From positions 125,351 through 189,350 of the forward strand of contig NW_019775537.1 of NCBI RefSeq assembly GCF_001039355.2: a stretch of DNA of 64,000 bases, in the 5' to 3' direction. The notes below the pieces were generated by a model. It searched no databases. It saw only the letters and a program-made list of their open reading frames with translations, and was not told the DNA's origin. Positions 50,201 through 63,700 of this stretch are shown here, piece after piece. A program made the translations under genes and the position numbers. Source of the stretch: Lingula anatina. Taxonomy: Eukaryota > Brachiopoda > Lingulata > Lingulida > Lingulidae. The number at the start of each line of letters is the position of its first letter. The first letter of the stretch is position 1.

Positions 50201-52283
50201 TTACTATTGAATTTTTGCTTCCTTAATAAATTCAGCATTTTGGGTAGTTTGCCAGAACCTTACATTTCATATTGAAAATATTTAAGACTATAGACAATAG
50301 AATTGTTTACAGAACAAATATTCTCATAGGGACGATGGCCTTGGTTCTCTGCCAGAATCATGCCTTTTCATGGAACACTATCTTGGCGTAATTGAGTAAC
50401 GCACCTCAACTCTCCCTGGGCAATAATGTAAATTACATTGGCAACAAGATAGGCTGAGATTCATGGGGCTCAGCACCAGCTGGGTGCCTTTATTAGTTCA
50501 ATACACTAGCCTAGTATATCAGAATGTCTGCCAGGTAAACTGCTAGTCTAGATATGTTCTGTTATTCAGTTAGGGCATTCTGCACACATGTACAGTAATA
50601 GTTATGTAAAACAATGAGAGCATTGTTGAAACATGATAGGGCATACACAGCACACTTAAAGTTTGGGTAGATAAGCAAAGGTTGCAGAATGGATTGATGT
50701 TGGACTGAACTTTTATATAACTATAAGTGTCTGATTTTATACAAACCACCAGCCGCATGTAGTTGGTTTATGAGGAGTGCAGGTTTCTGTGTAGTGTTTG
50801 GCAATTTTATTCAAAAGTGAACAGTAATGTACAATATGATACCAGAAATACAGAATAATTATGAAAAAATCGTTAATATGCTTTTTGAAGTTATGGTGGT
50901 ACCATTCTTACTTTAATTCTTTAGCTATGAACGTGCATTGCTGCTGTTTGGGCACCCTTTATGTAAAAATAACACAAGGATGACATTTTTATAGTTTCTG
51001 AAATAAAAGATAAGTCAAAGCATCTTCCCTCCCTAGATAGGTGCATCACACAGTTTATCATGACATACCCGCGTAGATATGTTGTGATCAGTGCATCTTA
51101 ATGATTTGCTACAAGAAATGTGCCCTTTGCCATCTGTCTTCACACATCTGCCACCATATTGTTGGGTTACTTAAATCAGTACATGGAGAGTGGTGGTTAG
51201 AACTAGGAAAATGCATTAAGATGGAGATAGTGGTATTGATGCCCTAGGGAGGTCTCTCTTTGCCATCAGTATCATCTCTCTCATTAGTCCTGGTAAACTC
51301 CGCAGACCAGAAAGTCTTAAACCCGGAGCACAGATGGCACTTTTCTATGTGCCATTATCAACTTGGGAAGAGTCCTTTTCTTAGAACTGTATCTTTGTTT
51401 TTTTCCTGGGATTTTTCGAAATGAAAACATTTTAAAGCATTGTCACCCGATAGTCTTATCAGAAAAGTTGGAAAAGAAGTTCTCGCTAATCAGAAGAGCA
51501 GGCGTTCCCAGTATGACTCCCTTAACGTCTAGATTGGCTCATCTAAATGCCATCATTTATGTGACAGTTAATGACCATTAAGTAAATCAGTCAAATAGCT
51601 TTCCTCTCCATACATCAGTATAAGGTAGTTCAGAGTCCCCCATGCAGCCAGACATAGTCTCAGTCTCGGTCTCATCCTTCATGCTAGTCACACATAGGCT
51701 GATGTGAGAAATTGCTCGCCACGCTCTAGTAATGTCTTGTAACTTGTCACCAAGGTGTTCAAATAGCTCTGTGTGGGTGTGTTCTGCATATTTCATGCAG
51801 TGCTGTAGATCACAACCTAGATATTTAATATAATTCTCTGTTTAGGAATTTATGCATACACCATTGATAATGAAGTGGTATGTGTACTGGAATATCTTCA
51901 ATGTTTAAGGTATTTTCATACCAGAGCACATAAACCTCAGAAATGGAATCACTTCAGCAAACAGCTACACATGCCATGGCGTTGTGACCCAAATGTCCTC
52001 CTCCTTTATGCCATTACAAAATCTGTTTGAACAGTGAAAGGTTTGCCACTGTACAATAAACATTAATCTTAAGGAACAGGAATTTGAGACCATGAAGTAC
52101 ATAAAATAACAAGATGTAAAAACCGTGTGGCAGTATAAAGGACGGGATGAAGTAGAACTGGTCCATATTGGTGTAGCTTCTAATGTAATCCAGGATAGCT
52201 AAATATACATGTACCTTCATAATGAAGGGTTATATATCTTTCTGAAATGTGCAGTTATATACATATGATCTATTTATTTCCAG
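47287..52283 (+). other. intronic region, 5' part of PPP1R9
   Basis: About 5 kb, AT-rich, with no supported coding sequence. Open stretches such as 49666-49995 (plus) lack family or splice support. Confidence 0.5.
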
Positions 52284-52425
52284 TTTGTCCTGGAAGTTGC
52301 TCAAGTCTTTGCCATGCAAGTATGCCTGTAGCCTGCTGCTGCTGCTGCCACCTCGCTAAGCTTCAGCCTGGCCACTTGATTCACTGATAGTGTGCACCCT
52401 CCCGAACCCACAGCTTACAGTCAAG
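52284..52425 (+). other. candidate non-coding exon in the PPP1R9 5' UTR
   Basis: Acceptor TTTATTTCCAG ends at 52283 and donor TCAAG|GTAAGG starts at 52426. The 142 bases between have stops in the reading frames and a short CTG run (TGCTGCTGCTGCC). Position and good splice sites fit a 5' UTR exon joining to the coding exon at 53705. Confidence 0.5.
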
Positions 52426-53730
52426 GTAAGGTCTCGTATTCAAACACCAGGTATTGTTATTATTAACACAAGACTGTCAGTCTATGCCACACACTGTCAG
52501 GATACCCGACACAGATCAGATTACATGGCTTACATAGAAATCATGAGTCTACATAGGAGGAAACATACTCTGGTTCACACACACATTTCAGTGTGATGGC
52601 TGATTGTGTGTGTTTTATGGAGTACATGCTTAGCTTCTCTGGTGCATAGAGAAGTGATGAAGGTTATTGTGCTCCAGCACACAAGTATGCAGAGGGGCAA
52701 TTCTTTATGCCAAGGCTGATGTAGTTATGCCCCTTGTTGCCTGCGAGCAGTTTTGGAAGTCATCAGAAACTTGTGGTAAAATAAGTCAGCTGTGTATGGA
52801 GTGGTTTCTTTTAGTGCTAGTATATGACCTGAGATAGAATTGAGTTAACATAATGCGTTTGGCCTGGTGCTGCTTTTAGTATTGATGAAAAGAGATGAAG
52901 GTAGGAGGGTCAGGTTAATAGAATGGGAAGAGTAAGTGTAGTTCATTGTTCTCAGTATGCATTGCGTGCTCACCAAGGATGAGTTTGAAATAAATGAGTG
53001 ACTTATTTACAGACGACTTGTTAATATGTAAGTCTATGCAGTAACCTGGGTGTACTGTGAACTCTTATGTACGCCCCCTTGTGGTTATCTAGACTAGCTT
53101 CAAACTTGTTGTTGTTTGGACTAGATAATGTTATGCTTTTGTTCAGAGTGTAACATATGCTTTCTCCTATTATAAGTCTCTTGTATGGATCGGACTGTAA
53201 CTGATTTCTTTTATGTATTCCTACTTCATATAAAACTTGGTTTTTAGCCAAAAGTGAACCAGAGATAAGGTTATGCTGCTGAGTTTGATAAATGCCGGAT
53301 ATGGTTACTTTAAAAAAATTGTGGATGATCTTGCAGGTTCATTTGTTGTGTGATTTAAATTGACAGATTTGCCCATGAACTTTAAGCAGTGTGAGTGGAT
53401 TTGACATTCTGGGTTTAATAAAACCAGCTTAGACTCCTTGCCCGCCCACACGTGAATGAGAGATTGTAGACTGGCAAATAGATTAACTAAGTTTTCAAAA
53501 CAGACTAAAATCACAACATTTTTTCTTTTTTGCTTGTTTGTTTGAAATTTCTTTACCTAATGTTTTCTAACTTTTTATTTTTGCTTGCTTGTTTGAGATT
53601 TCTGTACTTAATATTGTCTCAGTTATTTATTAGTAGAACAATAGTATTAGTTGGTATATCAGGATGTATGGATCAGAATTTTAATGTGTTATCTACTGTT
53701 TTAGGACCCTTCACTGGTCAAAGTGCAATA

Positions 53731-55640
53731 ATGGCGGACCTGCGTAGCCAAGTGATTGCTGCTAGTAGAGTGCGGAGTGGCAGTCGTGATGGGCTCGAGC
53801 AGTTCGAAACTAAACCTTCAACGAGACATGTCAGGAGTTTTCAGGCGGCAAAGGCTAGGTTTGATAAACCAGAAAATGCAGAAACACAAAATACAGATCC
53901 TGGATATGGTAACCATGTTAGTCGAATAAAAACAATGTTTCAAGCAAATAAAGCATTTCAGGATGGAAAGAAAGAAGTGCGCCCACGCAGCAAGTCAGAA
54001 GATGCACGTCGTACACCACTGGAACCCCGCCAGACTGCAGTGCCCAGGATGGGGGTGTCAGCACAGGGGGTTAATAATAATAATGAAGTTCAGAATACAG
54101 AACGCTCACCAGATGCCAAACGCAAAAGAATTCCAGACAGGAACTTCTTAAAGTCTACAGAGACCAAAAATGATCCATTGAAAACTTATGAAACAACGAG
54201 CCATCTTCAACGCTTTAATTTTACTCGTGCCATGTTTGCTAAGATGGAGGAAGAGAATCGTAAGAAGCAGGAACAGGAAGTGTCCTGGATGCGGCAGCAT
54301 AGAATCAATGTCCACTCTCCACTACGTTCCCCAGAACCCTCCCCAAACAGGGCCGTCAGTCCTGCCTCGCGGCTGCGGTCACCCTCACAGGAGTCTATAG
54401 GAAAAGTGCGTTCAACATCAGATCCATCAGAAATGGAAAAGATAGCTGATCATCATGTGTCCACACATCCTCCAAAACGTGAACGCCTTGGCTCAGCAGA
54501 CACCTTGGAAGATGCTAAAGACAAACACGCTACATACAATGGCAATAGCACAACACATCAACTAAACGATGTATCAGATAGGCTGGCAAGATACAAGGCA
54601 AGTAATATTACCAAATCAGAGGGGGATTTAACGTGTGCTTTTCAAAGAAGCAGTATTACTGATGATGGCATTCCAAAGTACAAAGGACCCAAGCCTTATA
54701 ACCCTCCGCGGGGTATAGAGAGAGCACAACGACCAACTAGACTGTCTGACAGTGATAGCAGTCAGGAACCCTCCCCACGGGTATCAACAACAACTGTTAC
54801 CTTGGGAACACGGGGGTTACAGAACAGGTTTAATAATGAGTCTTCTCAACCAAAACGGGATGAACCACAGCAGCCTCCACAACCTGCTCCGCGTCCACGT
54901 AAAGATAGCAATAGAGAGGAGGAGGACTCTAAACCCAATGCTCCGCAGGCAGTGGTCAGGTCGCTGAGTAAAGACGAGATCATGGCGTCTCTTCAGCAGG
55001 CAGATAGTTATTGGGATCGCACATATGGGATGTCTGATGGAAACAGGGACAATAAAGACAGCACATCACAGGCCGAGCCTTCTCAAGCCACCGCCACCAC
55101 CAGTAATACAACATCACCGGACGATGTGAAACTGAGGCCATGGGCCAGATATAAAGCTCAAAGATACTCAAGAAGTTCAGAAAATGTGGACGATAAAGTG
55201 GGAGCCTCAGACTTGACAAAACTTGGTGAAATTTCTAACACCAGTGTGGGGTCATATAGGAGCAGTCTAACTGACTTGACTGATAGTGAACTGAAACCCT
55301 CTCCCGTAACCAGCCCAGCAGAACAAGTGAAACCCATAGCCGAACCAAAACAGCAACAACCAGAGCCTACGGAAACAACTACCTTTCAATCCTCCATTAA
55401 GATCACTCCCAGTAGTCCAGTCCAGGACAGGGGTTCTCCTGGCCTGATGGGAGAAGTGGTCAGTAGTGACCAAGAGTGTAATGACCACCACAGAGATCAT
55501 TCTATGCAAGAAACTAAACCATTGACAGTGCAGGTGAATGGCAGTATTGGTGATCTAGGGATGAAGCCAGAGCCTAGCCCAGGGGCAAGCAGTGTGGATT
55601 CTATGACACCATCTGAACAGGAACATCTCCTGAGTATCAA
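53731..55640 (+). CDS. PPP1R9: neurabin/spinophilin (PPP1R9), large first coding exon
   Basis: Actin-bound scaffold that targets protein phosphatase 1 to synapses and cell junctions. The exon starts after TTTTAG at 53704. The first in-frame ATG past the acceptor (53731) gives MADLRSQVI; the frame upstream is intron. 636 codons plus two bases run to donor AA|GTAAGT (GT 55641). Family evidence: RSFQAAKARFDKPE (about 35-48) and YGNHVSRIKTMFQ (59-71), which match the start of vertebrate neurabins (F-actin-binding region), and RFNFTRAMFAKMEEE (161-175), matching a second conserved block. The rest is disordered, Ser/Pro/charged-rich, with proline clusters such as PPQPAPRPRK. The PP1-docking motif, PDZ domain and coiled coil expected next lie beyond the window. 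Confidence 0.88.
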
Positions 55641-58313
55641 GTAAGTCCATTTTGTTCTGCAGTATCAGTTCAGTTTTTCACAAATTGATACCTTTTTTGA
55701 AACTTTTCACTTTCTGTTTTTCTTAATATAGAATAATATTTAGATGGTAAAATCAAGTACAACTTGCAAGAAATATGTTCTGTTATTGGTTCCGTGCTTA
55801 TTACTATGCTTTCATATTTAAACCATTCTGTATTGAAAATATGATTCTGAAATAGTTTAGTTGACACATCAGTATATTATATTACATAATGTGACTGCCT
55901 GTTGTAAAAGCTCTTTTGCTGTTTAAAAAATGCATTTGAACTTTATGTTAAACTTTCCGGATTGGGTATATGGTGTTCAGGTGAGAATAGTGTTGACACG
56001 GATCACTGGTTCACAGTGGTGCCTATATCTAAATGTGTTACTACTGACACTAGTTGGTCTAAGGTCAGCAGTGGTATACATATTCCACCAGTATTGTATT
56101 CCAAGTGTTTTATCTGAGCTGCTGGCAGTGGTCAGGAAATAAAAGCTTATAAAATGTCATAAATTATCCTAATAAAAAAGAGGTAGTGAAAGAAGGAGAA
56201 ATTAAATACAAAAGTCTACCCAGATAGACAACGGGTTGATTCCTGACCAATTCAGTGCCAAATTAGAGAGGACAATGTTGTCCTTTTAGTGGGGACAGAG
56301 AAAAATGTTTTTATGGTTTCTGACAGCTCACAGGTGGTGAGGAAAACGTCTCCCTGCTGGTTCGGCTTACTATCCCTCAGGGAAGGCACTCATTTTTTAT
56401 CGACCAGGTGTGTTAACTCAGTCTCCTAAATGTGTGATAACATCAGTGATAGGATGGTTTTTAAACTGGAAAACATTTTGTACATATGAACAATCTTATA
56501 GTGGACAAAATTCATATGAGGACAAAAGGAATAACCTTCAGTGATAAACGACTGTTGTTGAGGATGATTTATGAACACAACAGTTAAGCAAGATCACTAT
56601 CAGCTATATTTTCTGGTTCTCCATTTATCTATTTGGTGTGTTAAGGGCAAATGAGAAAGAAAAAAATACCTAAGCCAACCAGTTGGAGTTGAGACGTGGT
56701 TCAATCAGGCTGATGCGCAATAAATTATCTTTGGTAAGATCATCCATGTACAGACCTACTGAGTGGGAAATTTGATATAAGAGTTTGTTTCCTCTATTCT
56801 TAAATTAGAACCAACAGACGTAAGATACTTTTTTAAGCTCTTACACATTCCTCTGAGATTGGCAGTAGAGTTAAAAGTCATTACCAAGCAGTTCATTCAC
56901 TGTCTGTTCTGTATTCTTGACCCGGAATGTGACTGATGTATCTGGGATTGCTTCCTCTGTCTCACCTAACACATTTACTTTACCTATTAACATATTGTTG
57001 GGAGATATGTTTAATGAAAGTCACAATATTTCCTTTGTGAGGACCCATATAGGAGTGCTTGAAGACTTTCCAGGATAACATAGGACATCGCTGATAGTGT
57101 AGTGGAAATTACAATAACTGTTGCCCATTAATTTATTTGTGTAAACACAATTATGAGTCTGTTATTAATGGGAATGTTAGCCAACAGTGATGTCAGTCAT
57201 TAAATCTTTGAACATGAAATATATAAATGAAATAAATGTAAGCTTACAGCCACAATGTTGCGGTGAATAAAATCACAAACCTTTTATTACTTTTCTGAAG
57301 ATTGATTATAACTTTTTGATGGGTTGCTTGGGAAGAAACCACAAAGGTCAAAGGAATGTAAATAATTGCTTACAGTTTTATTGCCTAGAAGTATTGCAAG
57401 GGGGTTTAATGTACCAGGTACTTTAACTTTCTACAATGCAGTTAAACTGTGTCAGTTTATCTTTTCAATATGAGGACTATAGTTACCTGCTAGGTAAGTG
57501 ATACTGGGCAGTACAGGTGCTGCTCCATAAAACTAACCCATTTATATGTGTATACCAGCCTGGGATGTAAAATTTACAATGTCCATTGAAAATAACTTTG
57601 TAATAAGATTTGTTCGAGTGGGCAGATGTTTATGAAAATACCAATATCCTAAGATAAACAGTCATTTGCAGTTTGTGATGTAAAGATGAGAAAATAGTTA
57701 ACTGCTGTTGTAAACCTGCAGATCTCAGGAAATCGGCAGGTACTTCTTATATTCGTGTATGTGATGCCTATCAGCATAACCAGTTTGTGATTGTAAGGCA
57801 GTGATAACAAGTGATTAAAGGGCTGTCTCTGTCTAATGGAGGCCATTCATTGAGGCATGTTTGTCTACCTATTAGCTCCATTGTGGCACTGTCACATAGC
57901 TTGATTTGATCAGAATGGATGCGATTTTTGTGGGTGTAATTAGTGCTGACCTGAGTGCTCTTGTTTTACATACAGTCAGTCCAAGGTGCTCATTTAATGC
58001 AGTTTTGTAAGAAGGAATGTCTGGAGTAAATTGGCAGAACAGAGCTGTTTTACTAGTGATTCTTGGCAGGGATCTAATAAGGAATGAAAGTGAATACTGG
58101 GACAAAAATTGACTTTAGTTAGTGACCAAAGCTTCAATTTTCGCTCTCAAAATGATGGACACTGTACTTAGTAGATATACAAGTTGATTCACTACAAGGA
58201 ATATAAGGAATACTAGGATCATTCAACTACTGGTGAAAAGTGTCCCATCCCACCAGTGAGCAGCGTGCTGACTTTGTATGTACTAGTAGAACAGTCATTT
58301 TACTGAGTGAGGT
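55641..58313 (+). other. intronic region of PPP1R9
   Basis: AT-rich intron sequence with no supported coding frame or element. The ORF 55930-56142 (plus) has no splice support. Confidence 0.5.
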
Positions 58314-58504
58314 ATGGCCAGTTCAGAGGTTGCCCATCCTTTACCAGTGCCACTGGCATCCAGGGAGACCCTGTATCGTATGATAGAGAGTCCACATGCA
58401 AGGCGGCGTATACTGACAGGGAACGCGGCACAGAGAGCACACACTCATACCCACAGGAGACAGCACACCAAAGCTGTTCATGGGTCCACGGGAGATATTA
58501 TAAG
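58314..58504 (+). CDS. PPP1R9: candidate alternative first exon of PPP1R9
   Basis: An ATG (with an in-frame TGA directly upstream at 58308-58310) opens 63 codons plus two bases, MASSEVAHPLPVPLASRETL onward. It ends at donor ATAAG|GTACTT (GT 58505). The phase is the same as that of the large exon, so splicing to 60654 keeps the frame and would give a short N-terminus without the actin-binding region. Arg/His-rich (AHTHTHRRQHTK). No family similarity is recognised and the upstream promoter is not defined. Confidence 0.4.
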
Positions 58505-58977
58505 GTACTTAACAGAGACATTAGGCAGAGAGTAAGGTTGGAATTATACGAAGTAGTGTGAAGATGTAGGAGAACAGGTACAAATGTGATGGGAGGTCAT
58601 GATTAGGCTTGGCAACAACTCGTGTGTGCTGCTACTCATTATTACTTTTCACTTGGTTCAGCAGCTGAGATAAATTGAATTGATAGGAAAGGAAGATTTT
58701 TAGAATTTTTTTCTCCTGGGTTATGAATTGAGATCATTGCTGAATGCTCAAGCTTGTAGAAGTTTGAAGTCAACTTTTTTTATTTGTCCACATAATATCA
58801 ATGAGTTACCACTAGTTAACTGACAGGTAAGATAATGTCCCATACTGTAAGGTCACCAACGAATGAATTATTTTGTTTGTTGTCTCCAGTGAAGACACAC
58901 ACCTGTCATTAACTGTGGCAGAGTAGTAAACAGCTTAACCGTGTTCAGACCAGTATATTTTAAATTTCCTTTGATCA

Positions 58978-59362
58978 GAGTCGCGGGCATGTGCACGCGG
59001 CTCAATTAGTTTATAGTAATTACTCTTATCTTTAGACGCTCTTTCCCTCTACCCTATCGCAGTAATCACTCTTATCTTTAGACGCTCTTCTTATCTTTAA
59101 ACTCGTAAACTTAAAGGTCTGGCACGCCGGTTTTAAGTATAAAGAAGGCTACGAAGCCAAATAAAATTCAGTTTTGTGATTTTGTAACGAAACAGTGGTG
59201 TTGCGTTGATATTCTCTCTGAGCATAACTCAAGTCGGGAATCGTGTACCGATCCTTGGAACTTCACGTTAGCGTTAGAGCCCTTAGAAGTAATTTTATAC
59301 CCGGTGGTATCTTAAAGAAATAGTAATTTTATACCCAGTGGTATCTTAAAGAATTCAGTACA
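58978..59362 (+). mobile_element. probable LTR (solo or truncated) in a PPP1R9 intron
   Basis: A block of different composition with LTR-like order: a possible start near the TCGCGGGCATG at 58981, TATA-like AGTATAAAG (about 59137), AATAAA (59160-59165), a plausible end in GTACA at 59362, then AATTTGGCGAGAG, which resembles a primer-binding region. Internal direct repeats are present: 29 bases at 59015-59043 and 59061-59089 with one mismatch, and a 34-bp tandem pair at 59288-59321 and 59322-59355. No gag-pol coding and no second LTR were found, and the exact left border is not defined. Confidence 0.45.
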
Positions 59363-60558
59363 AATTTGGCGAGAGAAACCTTAAATAACCAGAATACCCA
59401 AAAATCACATCTTCCTGTTGATACTTGCTGTTGTTTTATCTTTATCGGCTAATTTTATTTTCTTAGTCATGGAGGTGAAGGCCCCAGTGTGTTTTATTTA
59501 TATATTTATATATTTATGGGTCAGTCAGTCATACAAGCATCAGAAAGGTAACCTGATGTTAACCTCCCTTTCCTGATTAATTGATCTGAAAAACTGGCAG
59601 TGCTGTCCTAGACTGACATGCTAAGTTAAATTGCGTTTTAAAAAATGCCATTTCACCTGGTCCACTGAAGGCTGTATTGAAAAATTTATTAAATTTGGCT
59701 ATTATAATTGGAGATTTCATTTTCTGTAGTTGTTTTTTAGGATCACTTACTCATTAATTTTTACAGAGAAAAACCTCTTGTCCGAACGTTAAGTTCATAT
59801 TTGCATCTTGTACCTGTCCAATTTGTTGTTTTCCAGGTAAATGGTTTCTTTGTGTCATTGTTCATCGTCTCGTTTAAGAAATTAAACCAACTGATCTACT
59901 CAGAAAGTTAATTATTTGGCTGTGGCTGTCAGCATAGTTTCAAAATTACATTTGATGTGAAGATGTTATTTTCAAATCGGCTTTCTGCGCATGTTGTTGT
60001 TCACAGCTCAGGATAAGAAATTCAATATGTTTTGTTAAACTGTGAAAGTGCTTATCTTTGGCAGACACACTGGTTGGAATATATCCATCCCATTTGTTGT
60101 GAAGATGTTGTGGTCCCAATCAGCTGTTTGTGTATGTTGTTGTTTTGGGGGTGCCAGGTGTTATTAAAGGGCCAGACTGATTACTGAGCGAGTGCCTTGC
60201 TCTGTAGCACTGCGCCAGGTGCAGCAAATTGACTCATTTACTTAACCTAGCACAGTACCTTCACTATATATTTTTTTTCTGAGGAAATGTCAGAAGATAA
60301 ATCTTAAGTGGATGATCAATCTCGGTGAGAGAAATATTAGTAAACAGCTGTGTACTCTGTGGGTGTCATCAGAACAGTTCTTGCCCAATACACCTTGAGT
60401 CACCTGGTTTCTGCTTTATACTACTACAGCCTCTGCTATAGCTAAGTACTAGCTTACACAGCACTGGATCTGGCCAGGCAGGACATCACAATGGCAATTT
60501 GTGTGGTATTTTCACTGAACGCCAATTGAACAGCTACCGCTGTCTATTTACATAAACA

Positions 60559-60778
60559 ATGAAGGATTTATTTGCCAGCTGCTGGAAAAAAGGATGTCGT
60601 ATGTCCCCAGACTTCACCGATTTCTTTCTAACGGATATCAATCTTGCTTCCAGCCAACCTGATATTCTTAATGAAGAAGAGGCAAACGAGGTAGTGCAGC
60701 TATTAACGGAACGAGAGGAAGGAGACGGACACGAGGAACCAGACGTACCTCACACGGATGGAGACTTGAGTGGGGAGG
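60559..60778 (+). CDS. PPP1R9: candidate third PPP1R9 start in a 5'-extended exon 2
   Basis: An ATG at 60559, with an in-frame TAA at 60553, reads without a stop through the acceptor at 60653 and into the exon at 60654 in the correct frame. It adds 32 residues (MKDLFASCWKKGC, then MSPDFTDFFLTDINLASS). Use of a promoter here would again produce a protein without the N-terminal actin-binding region. The frame could be open by chance over these 95 bases. Confidence 0.3.
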
Positions 60779-63700
60779 GTGAGTTATATTTCTGAGGAAT
60801 GATACTGTGAAGTGTGGTGGGATTTTATTAGAAAAAAACAGAGCAGAAAATTTTTATTCCAGCCAGTTAAGCACCATCTCCTGATAGGGCTTTGTTCCCT
60901 CCTTTCCACAGGTCTGACACAGTACATCTCTCCTACTGTAAGAGGTAAGTCAGCATGCTTTGTGTGCATAGCTGTCACTAGCTGACCAATGTGACATGTG
61001 GATGTGTATAGAGATATCATATTGTTGTCATTATTGTTGTTTTTGTTGTTGTTGTCATCCTGTCAGCCTGTCATGGTGTTGTCGCCCCACAAGTGGTAGA
61101 TAAAGTTATGTGTAGTGTTATGAACAGCCACTAGTTATAGTTGCCTTAGAAACAATTTTTAATGAAACATTTTACTCCCATTTTGTATATTAATTACAAC
61201 TTATATTTGAAAAATGGTATTTTTTTAACCTGACAAGTTTATTATGATTTTGGTTTACCAAAAGTGCAGTTTGGGATCAGTTTTGCTTCCTCCACAGTGA
61301 ACTCAGTGAGTCACTTGCATGTAGCCTTCATATTTCATTGCCATACCATTACCACTCAGGCACAGGCATACATAGAGCTCTGTCAAATATTCTAATAAAT
61401 TTTTAGATTTATTACTCATTTATGTCATATTATTAGTAAAGGGAGGGCAAATGAGGTCATGTTCAGATCACACGATTCTCTTCACAAATGCAAACAGAGA
61501 AATCGGAATCGAGATCCATAGTATATATATATATATTATTGTATAAATTCTCAGCATGGAAATAGAATTACAGCAGGGATGCAATGGTCAAACTTTTTTA
61601 ATCCCAAGAACATGAACTTCCATCTCAGTGTGTATTTATATATATGAAATGGACCCATATTGAAGAGATGTGCATGCCTTCCAGATAACTTCACTTAGAA
61701 TTGACGTAGAATTATTTTTTGATTGTCCACACTAGATATGCATGGCATGCAGATAATGTTTAATTCACTAGGACAAACTCTCATTATCTTTATGAATAGG
61801 TTACAACCTATGTAATATCTTAGGCTGTTAAAAGCAGTTGTCTCATATTGCTTGGGGCCGTGCAATTTTATAATTCTTCACTCTTTTTTTTTTCCATTTC
61901 TTTTTCCACAATGACCCAGGATGATCCACAATGACAGGGTCTTTGTCAGATTGTTCTAACCATGCATGTCTCATGTGTCTCTTCCAGCAGATCAAACTAC
62001 CGTTTCTCCTTACATTATCAAAACTGACACAGATACTGAAACAGAAGCTGAGGACGGTTATATAGAGGATTCATTCAAAGACGTTACAGGTATAAGTAGA
62101 AAATAACCCGGGGTACCTTAAGTACTGTGGTTAACATACTAATATGGAAAAAAGTAGTGGGGAAATTATCTGACTTGTAGTTAATGGTTATAGATTATTT
62201 TATGTTCATTTTGTGTACTAGTATGCACAAGCAGAATAGTTGTGTGGTTTAGCCTAAGCAAAAAAGTTAGCTTTTATTGTAAGGATTTATCTCTTTCCCC
62301 ATCTCATTGTGTATTCATTATGATTTTGAAGATATGTTCTCTTAATTATTGTTTTACAAGATTCCTCTTAGCCAAATAGACATTTCTGATTTTTTTTGCT
62401 GCTAGAACTATGCATCTGTAGACCCATTTTAGATCAACCTTTTCTCCCTCATTTAGTCTTTAATGAATATCAGCAATTCTTTGCTTGATTGTCTACAGAC
62501 TTTCTGTTTGGATTGAAGTCGTTCCATATGATAAAGCCCCATACCATCTCTGCAAGGTGTATTTTACTCAATCTGAAGTATGAACTAAATTAGTTGGATT
62601 AGCAAAAGCATTCTGATTGTAATGTTTACTAGAAATATAGAGGCAGTGTGTAAGTTAACTGTTGACAACTTAAGATATTTAGACTTAAAATTGTACATTA
62701 GGGATTTTAGCCAATTTTATACCTTCAAGCTTGTTGTAATAATAGTTTTACTAATTCAGTGTACTTAAGGATAAATCAGTACTAGCCCTCTATTAGGTAA
62801 TGGTATTGTATTGCATATTAACACAGAAAAGCTTTGAATGAGAGATGCATAAGGTGATTAGACCTAGGAAACTTCATGAGAAATAGTTTATATACATGAA
62901 GAGAATAGTTATTTTGAACCATTCCACATTATGTAATACATCAACAGGGCTTGCATATTATTGTATTGTGACCTTTTGGTGTCTTTTATTCATACTTGTG
63001 ATGTTCCATAACTTGTTGTGAAAGCCAGTGACATGGCTTGAAGAGTTGGGCTATTCTTGGTCATTATAGGGGCAGAAATTTTCTCTACACTGATAACTCC
63101 ATAATGGATTGTGCCATTAACTCGACTTTTGCTGTCAACATTGTGTACTGCTTTTGAAAAGAGTGTGCATCTATTAGTGTGTCTGATCACCACGGCTCAT
63201 GCTAAGAGTCATTTATTATCACGGTACAACAATATGGCATTATACCTGTCTATGTGGAATGGACTCAAGAGGTTCATAGAGGAGTTAGGAGACAGGAGAG
63301 ACACTAACTATACAGTGGGAGGTGAGGTACCACAGGTGTGGAGAATATTGACGGAAGTTATATTATTTAACTGAAGTATAAATTATTTTCCTGTTCAAGT
63401 TATTAGCTGATAAGGTAGGATGTACATGTTGCATACTTATATAACCTGTGTGCGGTAAGGTTCTCTCAGTGGAACACTGTTAGTGAAATAATACGTGCTT
63501 TAACCATCTATGTAGGTGATGTTACATTCTTCATGTAAATGTAGCTCAGGGTACTGTAGTTGTGTTCCTGTTACTGTAGATATGATGGCGTGACGTTGTT
63601 ACTGCCCATGTAGCCTAGGGATTGTGTAGTGTTGTTGCTGTAGCCAAGTTGCTACAATGTGGTACTGTTACTGTAACAGTCACCTGGGTGCTATAGTGAC

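Noticed and set aside
53530-53730. 67-codon N-terminal extension of the large PPP1R9 exon
   Set aside because: Most of it lies 5' of the splice acceptor at 53704 and is hydrophobic low-complexity intron translation. Family similarity starts just after the ATG at 53731.
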